Of a DNA stretch of 42,464 nt, positions 30,771 to 38,572 are shown one piece after another. Source of the stretch: Gemmatimonadales bacterium (lineage in GTDB: Bacteria > Gemmatimonadota > Gemmatimonadetes > Longimicrobiales > Gaopeijiaceae); assembly GCA_007695225.1 (NCBI GenBank), contig REED01000080.1, positions 1-42,464 of the forward strand, read 5' to 3'. The position numbers were made by a program, and so were the translations under genes. The notes beneath the pieces were generated by a model. That model did no database searches. It was not told where the DNA came from and was given only the letters and a program-made list of their open reading frames with translations. How positions within the stretch are numbered: position 1 is the first letter of the stretch; each line of letters opens with the position of its first letter.

Positions 30771-32684
30771 ATGCTTCTCCGTACCGCCTTCCTTCTCGGC
30801 GCCCTCCTCGTAGCGCCCCTGGGGACCCCATCTGCGGCGGCTTTCCCTTCCGGCTCCTCCTCCATCGTCCTGGAACGCCCGGATGCCCCACTCCCCGATT
30901 CCGTCACCCTGATCCGGGAGGCCCGGGAGGCTCAGCGCCAGTTCGAGGAATTCCGGGTAAGCCGGATCCCCCCCCGCACCCGGACCGAGGCCGGGCGCTG
31001 CGATGTCCGGATCGGACGCCTGTGCCACTGGTTCGGCGGAGCTCAGGAGGCCGACTTTCCCCCGGAACTGACGGAGACTGGAATCGCCCGGCGGGAACTG
31101 GTTTCCCAGCTTCAACGGATCCAGGAAGACATGCCTGACTCCTGGGTCCTGGGACAGATCATCCACTACCTGATCGAAGAGGGGCGCCTCGCTGAAGCCC
31201 GCCGGACCGCCGCCGCTTGCGGACTGGCCGAGCCGTGGTGGTGCCAGGCCCTGGAGGGCTATGTCCTCCACCTCCAGGGGGACTTCCCGGGATCCGAGCA
31301 GGCCTTCCAGGCGGCGGTGGACCGGATGCCCGATGGGGAACGGGAGGAATGGACCACCCCCCGCTACATCCTCACTCCGGACGCGGAGCGAGCCTTCCGT
31401 CGCGCTTCCGAAACGGATCGCACCCGGACCCGGGAGCGCCTCTGGCGCTTCTCCAATCCCCTCTTCCTGGTGGAGGGGAATGACCGCTTCACCGATCATG
31501 ATGCCCGCCAGGTCCTGGCTCGGATCCGGCGGGACGCCGAGAACCCCCATCTCATGGCCTGGGAGGACGACCTGGAGGAGGCGCTCCTGCGCTACGGGCG
31601 TACCATCGGGTGGAGCCGCACCCGGGGCGGGGGAAACCTGGGAATGGGACTCCAGGACAACCGTCAGGTGGTGGCCCACCATGACCCGGCGAGCCGGGGC
31701 TACCTCTTTGCCGAGGAATTCCTGGAAGCGCCGGCGGAGATTCCCCCCGAGGCGTGGATCACGGCCCCCCGGGAGGCACGGACCTGGTACGCCGCGCCGT
31801 ACGCCCCTGACTTCCGTGGACTCGAGACCCAGGTAGCGCGGTTCCGGCGGGGAGATTCCCTGCTGGTGGTGGGTGCCTACCGCCCCGACCCCACCTCCCG
31901 GATCGCCGGGGTCCCCGAGCCCGCCCAGGAGCGAGGTGATCCCTTTGGGTCCTGGGATCCCTTCGGCGCCACGCCCCGGGAAGCCGAGCCTCCCGCCAGG
32001 GAGGAGACCCGGGCCGGAACCGGGAACGCAGGTGGGGCCGGCGACGCTGCCGGAGGTGGGAACGGGAGGATGGAGGCGGGCCTCTTCCTGGTGGAGGAGG
32101 ACGGGGGAGGCATCCACCGGGTGCTGGGGACCGAACGGGAAGGCGTCCTGACCCTGCGGGCGCCCACGGGCCGATACGTCAGCAGCCTGGAGCTCCTGGA
32201 CCGGGCAGGAGGCGCTGCCTGGAGGGCCCGGCAGGGGGTGACGCAGGTGGAACTCCCACGGGGCCTGGCTGGGCTCTCGGACCTCCTGATCCTGAAGGAA
32301 GATGCCCCTCTTCCCGCGACCCTGGAGGAAGCCCTCCCCCTGGTCCGCCCGGGCATCCGGGTCCGCGCCGACGAGCGGTTCGCCATCGCCTGGGAGGTCT
32401 ACGGGCTCCAGGTGGAGGAGCCTGCCCGCATCACCATCGGGTTCACCCAGGGCCGCCCGGGGTTTCTGCGGCGGGTAGGGGAGTTCGTGGGGGTGGTGGA
32501 GACCGACGAACCGGTGGAGATCTCCTTCGACGAGACGGCTCCGGATGACATCCAGATCCTCTTCCGGGCCCTGGAAATGCGACTTCCCGCCCTCGAGCCC
32601 GGGGAGTACACACTCCACGTCCGATTGGAGCTCTCCGGGCGGGAGCCCGCCATCACCAGCCGGCCCATCCTGGTGGAGCCGTAG
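30771..32684 (+). CDS. Large secreted protein with helical-repeat-like N-terminal half, function unknown
   Basis: A 637-residue protein that I do not recognise. Residues 1-25 are a signal peptide (ending SAAAF). Residues 70-220 are helical and look like degenerate tetratricopeptide repeats (ELVSQLQRIQEDMPDSWVL, LIEEGRLAEARRTAAACG, YVLHLQGDFPGSEQAFQAAV). A following block, AWEDDLEEALLRYGRTIGWSR, recalls the ends of GWxTD-type proteins of Bacteroidota/Gemmatimonadota, though the GWxTD motif itself is absent. The C-terminal third is beta-rich with a low-complexity Pro/Gly/Ala linker around 395-425 and may form two immunoglobulin-like domains. It probably acts in the periplasm. It starts 107 bp after the hydrolase, in the same direction, but co-transcription is unclear. 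Confidence 0.6.
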   Translation: MLLRTAFLLGALLVAPLGTPSAAAFPSGSSSIVLERPDAPLPDSVTLIREAREAQRQFEEFRVSRIPPRTRTEAGRCDVRIGRLCHWFGGAQEADFPPELTETGIARRELVSQLQRIQEDMPDSWVLGQIIHYLIEEGRLAEARRTAAACGLAEPWWCQALEGYVLHLQGDFPGSEQAFQAAVDRMPDGEREEWTTPRYILTPDAERAFRRASETDRTRTRERLWRFSNPLFLVEGNDRFTDHDARQVLARIRRDAENPHLMAWEDDLEEALLRYGRTIGWSRTRGGGNLGMGLQDNRQVVAHHDPASRGYLFAEEFLEAPAEIPPEAWITAPREARTWYAAPYAPDFRGLETQVARFRRGDSLLVVGAYRPDPTSRIAGVPEPAQERGDPFGSWDPFGATPREAEPPAREETRAGTGNAGGAGDAAGGGNGRMEAGLFLVEEDGGGIHRVLGTEREGVLTLRAPTGRYVSSLELLDRAGGAAWRARQGVTQVELPRGLAGLSDLLILKEDAPLPATLEEALPLVRPGIRVRADERFAIAWEVYGLQVEEPARITIGFTQGRPGFLRRVGEFVGVVETDEPVEISFDETAPDDIQILFRALEMRLPALEPGEYTLHVRLELSGREPAITSRPILVEP

Positions 32685-32838
32685 GGTGGTGCCTCAAGGA
32701 TTCACCACGCTCGAAGACCGGGCTCCTTCGCCCTAGCGCGGTGTAGATAGAGACGCCGGGTCTCGCCGAGGGGCGAAGGTCCCCGGCCCAACTTCCCGGT
32801 CCAGCCGAGTTGTCGGACCGACGGATCAGCGAGGAAGC

Positions 32839-33240
32839 ATGACGAACGCTACGATGTTCCACCCCCGCGCCCTTCTCCGAATCCTCGGGGTAGTGGCCCT
32901 CAGTGCGGCCCTGGCGGGGGGTGCGTCGGCATGCGCAGCCCTCTCCAGTGGGGAACCCCGGACCGGCTGGGACGCAGGAAGCAGCGACGAGCAGATCGTG
33001 GAGCTGAAGATCACGAATCAGAACTTCAAGGACGCCCGGATCTACGCCCTGTGGGACGGGGAGCGACGCCGCCTGGGGATGGTGAACGGAAATACCAGCC
33101 AGGAATTCCGTGTCCAGTGGAGGCCCGGCGCCACCCTGCGCATCGAAGTGGACTTCGTGGCCGGGGGCGGGTTTGTCTCCAGCGGTGTCTCCACCTGGCC
33201 GGGAGAAGCCTTCGAATTCGTCATCCCCGCCCACGCCTGA
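32839..33240 (+). CDS. Small exported protein or lipoprotein of unknown function
   Basis: A 133-residue protein with a signal sequence (residues 1-32) ending in GGASAC, a weak lipobox; so lipidation is uncertain. The mature part is a single beta-rich domain (VELKITNQNFKDARIYALW, RRRLGMVNGNTSQEFRVQW, LRIEVDFVAGG) without cysteines, likely a small beta-sandwich. I recognise no characterised family; similar short proteins of this shape seem common in Gemmatimonadota, but that is memory, not a search. GAGGAAG precedes the ATG. It is convergent with the helicase gene; stops are 32 bp apart. Confidence 0.6.
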   Translation: MTNATMFHPRALLRILGVVALSAALAGGASACAALSSGEPRTGWDAGSSDEQIVELKITNQNFKDARIYALWDGERRRLGMVNGNTSQEFRVQWRPGATLRIEVDFVAGGGFVSSGVSTWPGEAFEFVIPAHA

Positions 33241-33272
33241 CGATCCGTTGAGCACGACCGCGGGGCGGCTTC

Positions 33273-35882
33273 TCAGCGAGGCCTCACCCGCCGAGTGGCC
33301 TGGGCTTGGTGGGGGTCCTCGGGCCAGTAGTGCTTTGGATATCTTCCCCGAAGGTCCTTTCGGACCTGGAAGTACCCCTCCCTCCAGAAACTCTCAAGAT
33401 CCCGGGTCACCTGAACCGGTCGCCTCGCCGGAGAGAGGAGATGGAGGGTCAGGGGGATCCGCCCACCCCCGACCCGCGGGGTCTGGGTGAGTCCGAAAAC
33501 CTCCTGCAGGCGCACCGCCAGGACCGGAGCCACCGGATCCGAGTAGTCCAGGGCAATCCGGGAGCCGCTCGGGACTTCCAGGTGGGTCGGAGCCCATCGG
33601 TCGAGGAGGTTCCGGTCCTCCCAGCCCAGGGGGGAAAGGAGGGCCTCCCGCAGGTCCACCCTGGTGAGAGCGTCCAGGCTCCGCATCCCGGAGACGAAGG
33701 GAAGCAGCCACCCCTCCAGTTCCTGGACCAGCGCTTCCATGCTGGCAGGGCGCCACCGATCCGGATCCAGGTGATGGAGGAAGTGGAGTCGCTGCCGGAG
33801 CTGGTCGGTCTCCCGGGTCCAGGGAAGGGCCTGTAGCATCCGGCCCTTTCCGGCCTCGAAGCGAAGCCCGTCCAGCAGAGCCGCCGCCACCTCCGTCGGG
33901 CTTGGATCGGCCAGCCGGGCCGAGGAAAGGACGATGGCCCCGAGCCTCCGGACGCGGCGTGCCTGGACCCGACCCGCATCGGCATCCCAAGCCACCTCCC
34001 GGTCCTCCCGGATGAAGGGGCCCCAATGGCGTCCCACCGCCTCCTCATCCAGCGCTGCGGCCCGGAAGATCCGGGCCTCCCGGCCGCTCCCCTCCACCTC
34101 GGCTGCCACCAACCACTCCGCCCCCTCCAGGCTCTGGGCCTCGGCGAAGCGGGCGCCCCGGCCGCTCCTGAGGAGAAAGCGCCCCCGCGCCTCCGGCCGC
34201 CGCCGACCGATTCGGTCCGGATAGGCCAGCGCCACCAGGAGTCCCACCTCGGAGAGTTCCTCCCGCTCCCCCCCGTCCCCGACGCCCGCATCCGCCCCCG
34301 AACCCGAACCCGAGTCCGAACCCGAACCCGAGCCGGACACCCCAAGCGCGCGTCGGAGGTGTCGACTCTCCTTCAGGGCTTGGGCCACCCCACCCCGATC
34401 CACCCGGTGTCCGGGAACGCCGAGTCCACCCCGCAGGCCTCGTCGGTGGCGCCGGAGGAGTTCGACCCGGAGGCGAAGGTCAGCGTCGGGCGCCCGTCCA
34501 TCCCCCCGAAGGAGGTCCCGGTCCCCCAGGATCGCCGCCACATCGCAGGCCAGTGGCCCCAATCCCAGCTCCCGACCCCGGACCAGCATATGCCCCACCC
34601 GGGGGTGGAGCCCCATGCGGCTGACCTCCCGCCCATGAGGGGTGATGTCCCCTTGAGGATCGAGGATCTCCAGAGCCTCCAGGAGTTCTCGGGCCTGGGA
34701 AAGGGCGCCCCCTGGCGGGGGCTCCAACCAGCGCAGATCCCGGGCGTCCGCGCCCCAGACCGCCAGTTCCAGGGCCAGGGGAGCCAGATCGGCCTCCCGG
34801 ATCTCCGGGATCCGGTGGGGAACGAGCCCCCGCTCCTCGCCCTGGGTCCAGAGGCGGTAGCAAACCCCGGGTGCCGTCCGCCCGGCACGACCCCGACGCT
34901 GGTCCGCGGCATCCCGGGTCACTCGTACCGTTTCCAGGCGGGTCATTCCCGTACCGGGGTCAAAGCGCGGAACCCGCATCCGTCCCGCATCCACCACCAC
35001 CCGGACTCCCTCGATGGTGAGGGAGGTCTCGGCGATGGCAGTGGCCAGCACCACCTTCCGGATCCCAGGCGGGGCAGCGGAAAGGGCTTGGTCCTGGGCC
35101 TCACGGGAGAGCGCACCGAAAAGGGGATGGATCCGCACGCCGTCGGGGAGGCCCTCATCTCTGAGCCCTCGCTCCACCCTCCGTATCTCCCCGGCCCCAG
35201 GGAGGAAGACCAGGAGGTCTCCCTCCACCTCCTCCAATGCCCGTTGCACCGTCCCGATCACGGCCGGTTCGATCCACCCCTCCACCGGTCGCTCTCTCCA
35301 TCGGGTCTCCACCGGAAAGGCCCGTCCCTCACTACGGAGGATGGGCGCGGACGCTCCTTCCCCCAGCAGGGCGCCCACCGGCTCGGCGTCCAGGGTGGCC
35401 GACATGACCAGGATGCGCAGGTCCTCGCGAAAGAGGTCTGCCGCCTGGAGAGCCAGGGCCAGCCCCAACTCCGCTGCCAGGGAACGTTCGTGGAATTCGT
35501 CGAAGAGGAGGGCCCCCACCCCCTGAAGGGTGGGGTCGGATTGGAGCATCCGGGTCAGGACACCCTCAGTGACCACCTCGATGCGGGTCCGGGGGCCCAC
35601 CCGGGTCTCCATCCGGATCCGATAACCCACCGTACCCCCGACGTCCGGTTCCCCCAGGAGGTGGGCCATCCGCCGGGCGGCCGCCCGGGCCGCCAGTCGC
35701 CTGGGCTCCAGGAGGATCACCTTCCGCCCCTTCAGCCAGGGCGCATCCAGAAGGGCCAGGGGGACCAGGGTGGTCTTCCCGGCCCCTGGGGGGGCCACCA
35801 GGACCGCGCGCCCGGGGTCGGCAAGAGCACCCCCCACCTCCGGGAGGAGGGGGGTGACGGGAAGGTTGGGAAGATCACGCAC
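33273..35882 (-). CDS. hrpB: ATP-dependent helicase HrpB (DEAH/RHA family)
   Basis: An 869-residue superfamily 2 helicase. Walker A is APPGAGKTT (residues 30-38), the DEAH box is the variant DEFH at 128-131, and MSATLDAEP is motif III. VLATAIAETSLTIEGVRVVVDAG, with QRRGRAGRTAPGVCYRLW, marks motifs V and VI. The C-terminal HrpB domain is complete, to the end motif YFQVRKDLRGRYPKHYWPEDP. HrpB is a bacterial relative of eukaryotic DEAH RNA helicases; its substrate is poorly known. A Gly/Ser/Asp linker (GSGSGSDSGSGSGADAG) around residues 515-530 comes from a hexanucleotide repeat. The GTG at 35882 is the family-length start. It follows the CBS gene by 33 bp on the same strand. Confidence 0.95.
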   Translation of the reverse strand: MRDLPNLPVTPLLPEVGGALADPGRAVLVAPPGAGKTTLVPLALLDAPWLKGRKVILLEPRRLAARAAARRMAHLLGEPDVGGTVGYRIRMETRVGPRTRIEVVTEGVLTRMLQSDPTLQGVGALLFDEFHERSLAAELGLALALQAADLFREDLRILVMSATLDAEPVGALLGEGASAPILRSEGRAFPVETRWRERPVEGWIEPAVIGTVQRALEEVEGDLLVFLPGAGEIRRVERGLRDEGLPDGVRIHPLFGALSREAQDQALSAAPPGIRKVVLATAIAETSLTIEGVRVVVDAGRMRVPRFDPGTGMTRLETVRVTRDAADQRRGRAGRTAPGVCYRLWTQGEERGLVPHRIPEIREADLAPLALELAVWGADARDLRWLEPPPGGALSQARELLEALEILDPQGDITPHGREVSRMGLHPRVGHMLVRGRELGLGPLACDVAAILGDRDLLRGDGRAPDADLRLRVELLRRHRRGLRGGLGVPGHRVDRGGVAQALKESRHLRRALGVSGSGSGSDSGSGSGADAGVGDGGEREELSEVGLLVALAYPDRIGRRRPEARGRFLLRSGRGARFAEAQSLEGAEWLVAAEVEGSGREARIFRAAALDEEAVGRHWGPFIREDREVAWDADAGRVQARRVRRLGAIVLSSARLADPSPTEVAAALLDGLRFEAGKGRMLQALPWTRETDQLRQRLHFLHHLDPDRWRPASMEALVQELEGWLLPFVSGMRSLDALTRVDLREALLSPLGWEDRNLLDRWAPTHLEVPSGSRIALDYSDPVAPVLAVRLQEVFGLTQTPRVGGGRIPLTLHLLSPARRPVQVTRDLESFWREGYFQVRKDLRGRYPKHYWPEDPHQAQATRRVRPR
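34297..34334. repeat. Hexanucleotide tandem repeat inside hrpB
   Basis: About six CCCGAA/CCCGAG/TCCGAA units in a row, encoding the Gly-Ser linker of HrpB on the minus strand. Unit length is a multiple of three, so copy-number change would alter linker length without a frameshift. Confidence 0.7.
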
Positions 35883-35915
35883 GGGATTCGCCGGAGCGAA
35901 GCCCCGGCCACGGCG

Positions 35916-36470
35916 TCAGGCCAGGGTGCCGTCCGCCACCGCCCGGACCACGTCGGTGGTGGTGACGATCCCCGCCAACTCGCCGTCCCTGAGGACCAGC
36001 ACCCGGTGGATCCCCCGCTTCACCATGAGCTCGGCCGCCTCCTTCACCGACGCCCCCGGCGCCAGGGCCACCACACTCCGGGTCATGACCTCGGCCACAG
36101 TGTGCTCCGCCAGGAGATCCCACTCCGGGCCGTCGGTAACCTCGAACCGGGCCCGGACATCGCCCCCGGACTCGGCCCAGAGGTCCACGAAGTACCCGGA
36201 GGGCGGTTCGCTCAGGTCCTCATCCCATCGGTCGGTGGTCTCGAACTCCCCCCATTCCTGCTGGTCGTCGCGTCGAGCCGGAACGCCTGGATTGGAGGCC
36301 TGGAAATCGACCAGGTCGGTGATGGAGACCACCCCCATGAGCCGGGTTCCGGACACCACCGGAGCCCCGCTCAGTCCATCCGCCGCCAGGCGTTCCCCCG
36401 CTTCCCGGAGGCTCATGTCCGGCTCAAGGGTGGTCACTTCCCGCGTCATGATCGCTTCGATGGTGGTCAT
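35916..36470 (-). CDS. Two-CBS-domain (Bateman) protein
   Basis: A 184-residue cytosolic protein made of two CBS domains: the first from IMTREVTTLEPDMSLREAG to VVSITDLVDF (residues 6-57), the second from VAEVMTRSVVALAPGAS to GIVTTTDVVRAV (about 127-180). They are separated by an acidic insert of about 65 residues (GEFETTDRWDEDLSEPP and following), unusual for compact Bateman modules. Such modules bind AMP, ATP, SAM or Mg2+ and sense energy state, usually for a partner protein. HrpB follows 33 bp downstream, on the same strand. The ATG at 36470 is the first in the family-like MTTIEAIMTREV start. Confidence 0.9.
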   Translation of the reverse strand: MTTIEAIMTREVTTLEPDMSLREAGERLAADGLSGAPVVSGTRLMGVVSITDLVDFQASNPGVPARRDDQQEWGEFETTDRWDEDLSEPPSGYFVDLWAESGGDVRARFEVTDGPEWDLLAEHTVAEVMTRSVVALAPGASVKEAAELMVKRGIHRVLVLRDGELAGIVTTTDVVRAVADGTLA

Positions 36471-36496
36471 GTCCGTTTCGCCTGGTTCAGGTTTTG

Positions 36497-36527
36497 ATGC
36501 ATGAGGTCATTTGAATGCATGGGGTCA
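36497..36527. promoter_or_regulatory. Direct repeat operator candidate between CBS and chdC genes
   Basis: ATGCATGAGGTCA at 36497-36509 and ATGCATGGGGTCA at 36515-36527 are two 13-base direct copies differing at one base and set 18 bp apart, in a local A/T-richer patch. The spacing of about two helical turns is typical for a dimeric regulator. They lie 27 bp upstream of the CBS start and 220 bp upstream of the coproheme decarboxylase start. Confidence 0.4.
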
Positions 36528-36746
36528 GAGGAACCGCAGTCGTCCCCATCCGGTCCTGGGTGAGAAGGTGGAGCACGGTCACGCCCAAGCCCGGTATCTC
36601 GCCCCTACCCAAGATCCCTTTCGAAGGGTCGAACCGAAAGGGCCAGGCCCTTCCGGACCACTCCGCCTTGCCTCCTCTCGCCGTGGGAAAGAGCTTGAGT
36701 GGTCTACCGGTCCCTTCCCACGCCCCTTGAGCTGACCGATACCCCG

Positions 36747-37610
36747 ATGAACCAAGATCTTTTCCCACCCCTTGTCCTGGACGGCTGGTTCGTCCTCCAT
36801 CAGTTCTTTCGTGTGGACCCCCTGGCCGCTGAGGATGAGGCGCATGGCGGGTTCCAGGGGCGGACCGAGTCCCTGGTGGATTTCCTCTCCCAATGGTCGG
36901 AGCCCTCGGACTCGGATCCGGAGCGAGGGAGCCGAGGGTGGAGCGGCCTCTACCGCATCGTGGGCGGCGAGACCGACTACATGCTCATGCATTTCCGCCC
37001 CTCCCTGGAGGCGCTGGGTGATGCGGAACGAGAGATCCGAAGAAGCCCCGCGGCCCGGGACCTGATCCCCACCGGGGACTACGTTTCGGTGGTGGAGCTG
37101 GGACTCTACGCCGTCACCGACGCTCTTCTCGAGCAGGCCCAGGAAGAGGGGATCAAACCCGGGGGACCGGAGTGGACGGCTCGGGTGGAAAAGGTGCTGG
37201 AGGAGGAATTGGAGAAGCGCTACGTCCAGTCCCGGCTCTTCCCCCTCCAACCTGCGAACATGCCCTACGTCTGCTTCTATCCCATGGACAAGCGGCGGAA
37301 TCCGGACCAGAACTGGTACACGCTGCCGGTGCGGGAGCGGGCGGACCTCATGGCGGTCCACGGCCAGACCGGACGGCGCTACGCCGGGCGGATCTCACAG
37401 ATCATCTCCGGATCCGTGGGGCTGGACGACTGGGAATGGGCCGTGACCCTCTTCTCCCATGACCCCCTTACCTTCAAGGCCCTGGTCACGGAGATGCGTT
37501 ACGACGAGGTGAGTTCGGTCTACGCCGAGTTCGGGAGTTTCTGGGTGGGGCACCGGATTCCGACGGAGGGTGTGCTGGGGGAGGTGGCGGGAGGGATGGA
37601 TCGGGAGTGA
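36747..37610 (+). CDS. chdC: Coproheme decarboxylase ChdC/HemQ (chlorite dismutase superfamily)
   Basis: A 287-residue cytosolic haem enzyme of the coproporphyrin-dependent haem pathway, converting coproheme III to haem b using H2O2. The catalytic set aligns by spacing with the S. aureus-type enzyme: Tyr178 and Lys182 (FYPMDK), the haem-ligand His205 (MAVHGQTG) and the distal Gln218 (ISQIISGSVG). Their intervals of 4, 27 and 40 residues equal those of Y145, K149, H172 and Q185. Distal Gln, not Arg, argues against chlorite dismutase. The ATG at 36747 precedes LDGWFVLHQFFRVD; a GTG 48 bases upstream is also in frame. No other haem genes lie in the window. Convergent with the cyclase gene. Confidence 0.95.
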   Translation: MNQDLFPPLVLDGWFVLHQFFRVDPLAAEDEAHGGFQGRTESLVDFLSQWSEPSDSDPERGSRGWSGLYRIVGGETDYMLMHFRPSLEALGDAEREIRRSPAARDLIPTGDYVSVVELGLYAVTDALLEQAQEEGIKPGGPEWTARVEKVLEEELEKRYVQSRLFPLQPANMPYVCFYPMDKRRNPDQNWYTLPVRERADLMAVHGQTGRRYAGRISQIISGSVGLDDWEWAVTLFSHDPLTFKALVTEMRYDEVSSVYAEFGSFWVGHRIPTEGVLGEVAGGMDRE

Positions 37611-37663
37611 GGGGAGGAAGCGAAACCGCAGTTCGGCAACAGTGCCTTCGGCGTCGATCTCGA

Positions 37664-38329
37664 TCAGCCCGCCAGCATGGCGAAGGCGCGAACGGGAAAG
37701 GAGGCCATCCCTTCCACACCCACCGGCGCGGCGAAGAAACGGGCTCCTTGCACGGGAAGGGCCTCGAGACTCCGTAGGTTCTCCACGATGGGGATTCCGG
37801 CTCCCAGGAGAAGGGTGTGGGCTGGCCGGAGGGAATCACGGGTGTCGTCCACATTGCACGCATCGGTGCCCACCAGCGCCGGCTCCTCCGCTGCCAGTCT
37901 TCGGGCCAGGGGCTCGGTGAGGAACGGATGATCCCCAGCGAAATAGGCGGCGGTTCCCCACCGTCGATCCCATCCGGTGTGGAAGAGGATCGCCCGGCCG
38001 ACAAGGCTCACCCCCGGAAGGAGGTGCTCCACCCCCACCCCCCGCTCCACCGACTTGGGCACCCGGACGACCACCACCTCCAGATCCACGAGCCGCTCCA
38101 GGGGGAGTCCCGCCATGTCCGCGCCTCCGGGAAAGCGGTGGAAGGGAGAGTCCATGTAGGTGCCGGCATTGCCCACCACCTCCAGGGAGCCGATGTAGAA
38201 CTCGGTCCCCTCACCGTATCGTCCCCGGGAAGCTTCCCGGGAAAGCACCGCGTTCACACGGGGAGAGGGAAGGCCGGGATAGACCTCCATCCCAGGACGG
38301 AGCGGATGGCTCAGATCGACGGTGCGCAT
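37664..38329 (-). CDS. Cyclase / kynurenine formamidase-like protein with altered metal motif
   Basis: A 221-residue protein of the cyclase family (PF04199), which includes bacterial arylformamidase (KynB). MRTVDLSHPLRPGMEVYPG is the normal start. The metal motif HxGTHxDxPxH reads N54-A-G-T-Y58-M-D60-S-P-F-H64, so two of the three His ligands are Asn and Tyr; Asp60 and His64 remain. ILFHTGWDRRWG and GTDACNVDD are conserved further along. The changes suggest a different metal, a different substrate or loss of the kynurenine activity. It is cytosolic and unlinked to a tryptophan-degradation cluster. The ATG start is chosen as the family start. Divergent from the amidohydrolase gene. Confidence 0.85.
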   Translation of the reverse strand: MRTVDLSHPLRPGMEVYPGLPSPRVNAVLSREASRGRYGEGTEFYIGSLEVVGNAGTYMDSPFHRFPGGADMAGLPLERLVDLEVVVVRVPKSVERGVGVEHLLPGVSLVGRAILFHTGWDRRWGTAAYFAGDHPFLTEPLARRLAAEEPALVGTDACNVDDTRDSLRPAHTLLLGAGIPIVENLRSLEALPVQGARFFAAPVGVEGMASFPVRAFAMLAG

Positions 38330-38572
38330 GCGTTTGACTCCCTTCAGTGAACTGCGAAACGGGGGACGAAGACCCTGCCGCCTCTGGGTCTCGCCCGATC
38401 AGTTTGTGGATCCACCACCGTGATCGGAGAGTTCCACGACAGCGCAGGGACCTCCGGCGGGTTTCCTCCAGCGGCTCGATTGCGGATCCTTCGGTCTGAT
38501 CGCAGCTTCGTGGGGCACGGGAACGACCCTTCCCCCATACATCTCCACCCCGGTCATCTGGAGGCACGCGGC

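Noticed and set aside
28885..30891. Long minus-strand open frame opposite the plus-strand serine hydrolase
   Set aside because: Antisense shadow of a well-supported hydrolase with all catalytic motifs.
34280..34345. Possible CRISPR-like or minisatellite element in the repeat-rich patch of hrpB
   Set aside because: Units are 6 bases without spacers and are in frame with a Gly-Ser linker; simple sequence repeat only.
34026..36497. Long plus-strand open frame of over 800 codons
   Set aside because: It is antisense to hrpB and the CBS gene. Its translation is Pro/Gly/His-rich and unlike any family; such frames arise in GC-rich DNA.
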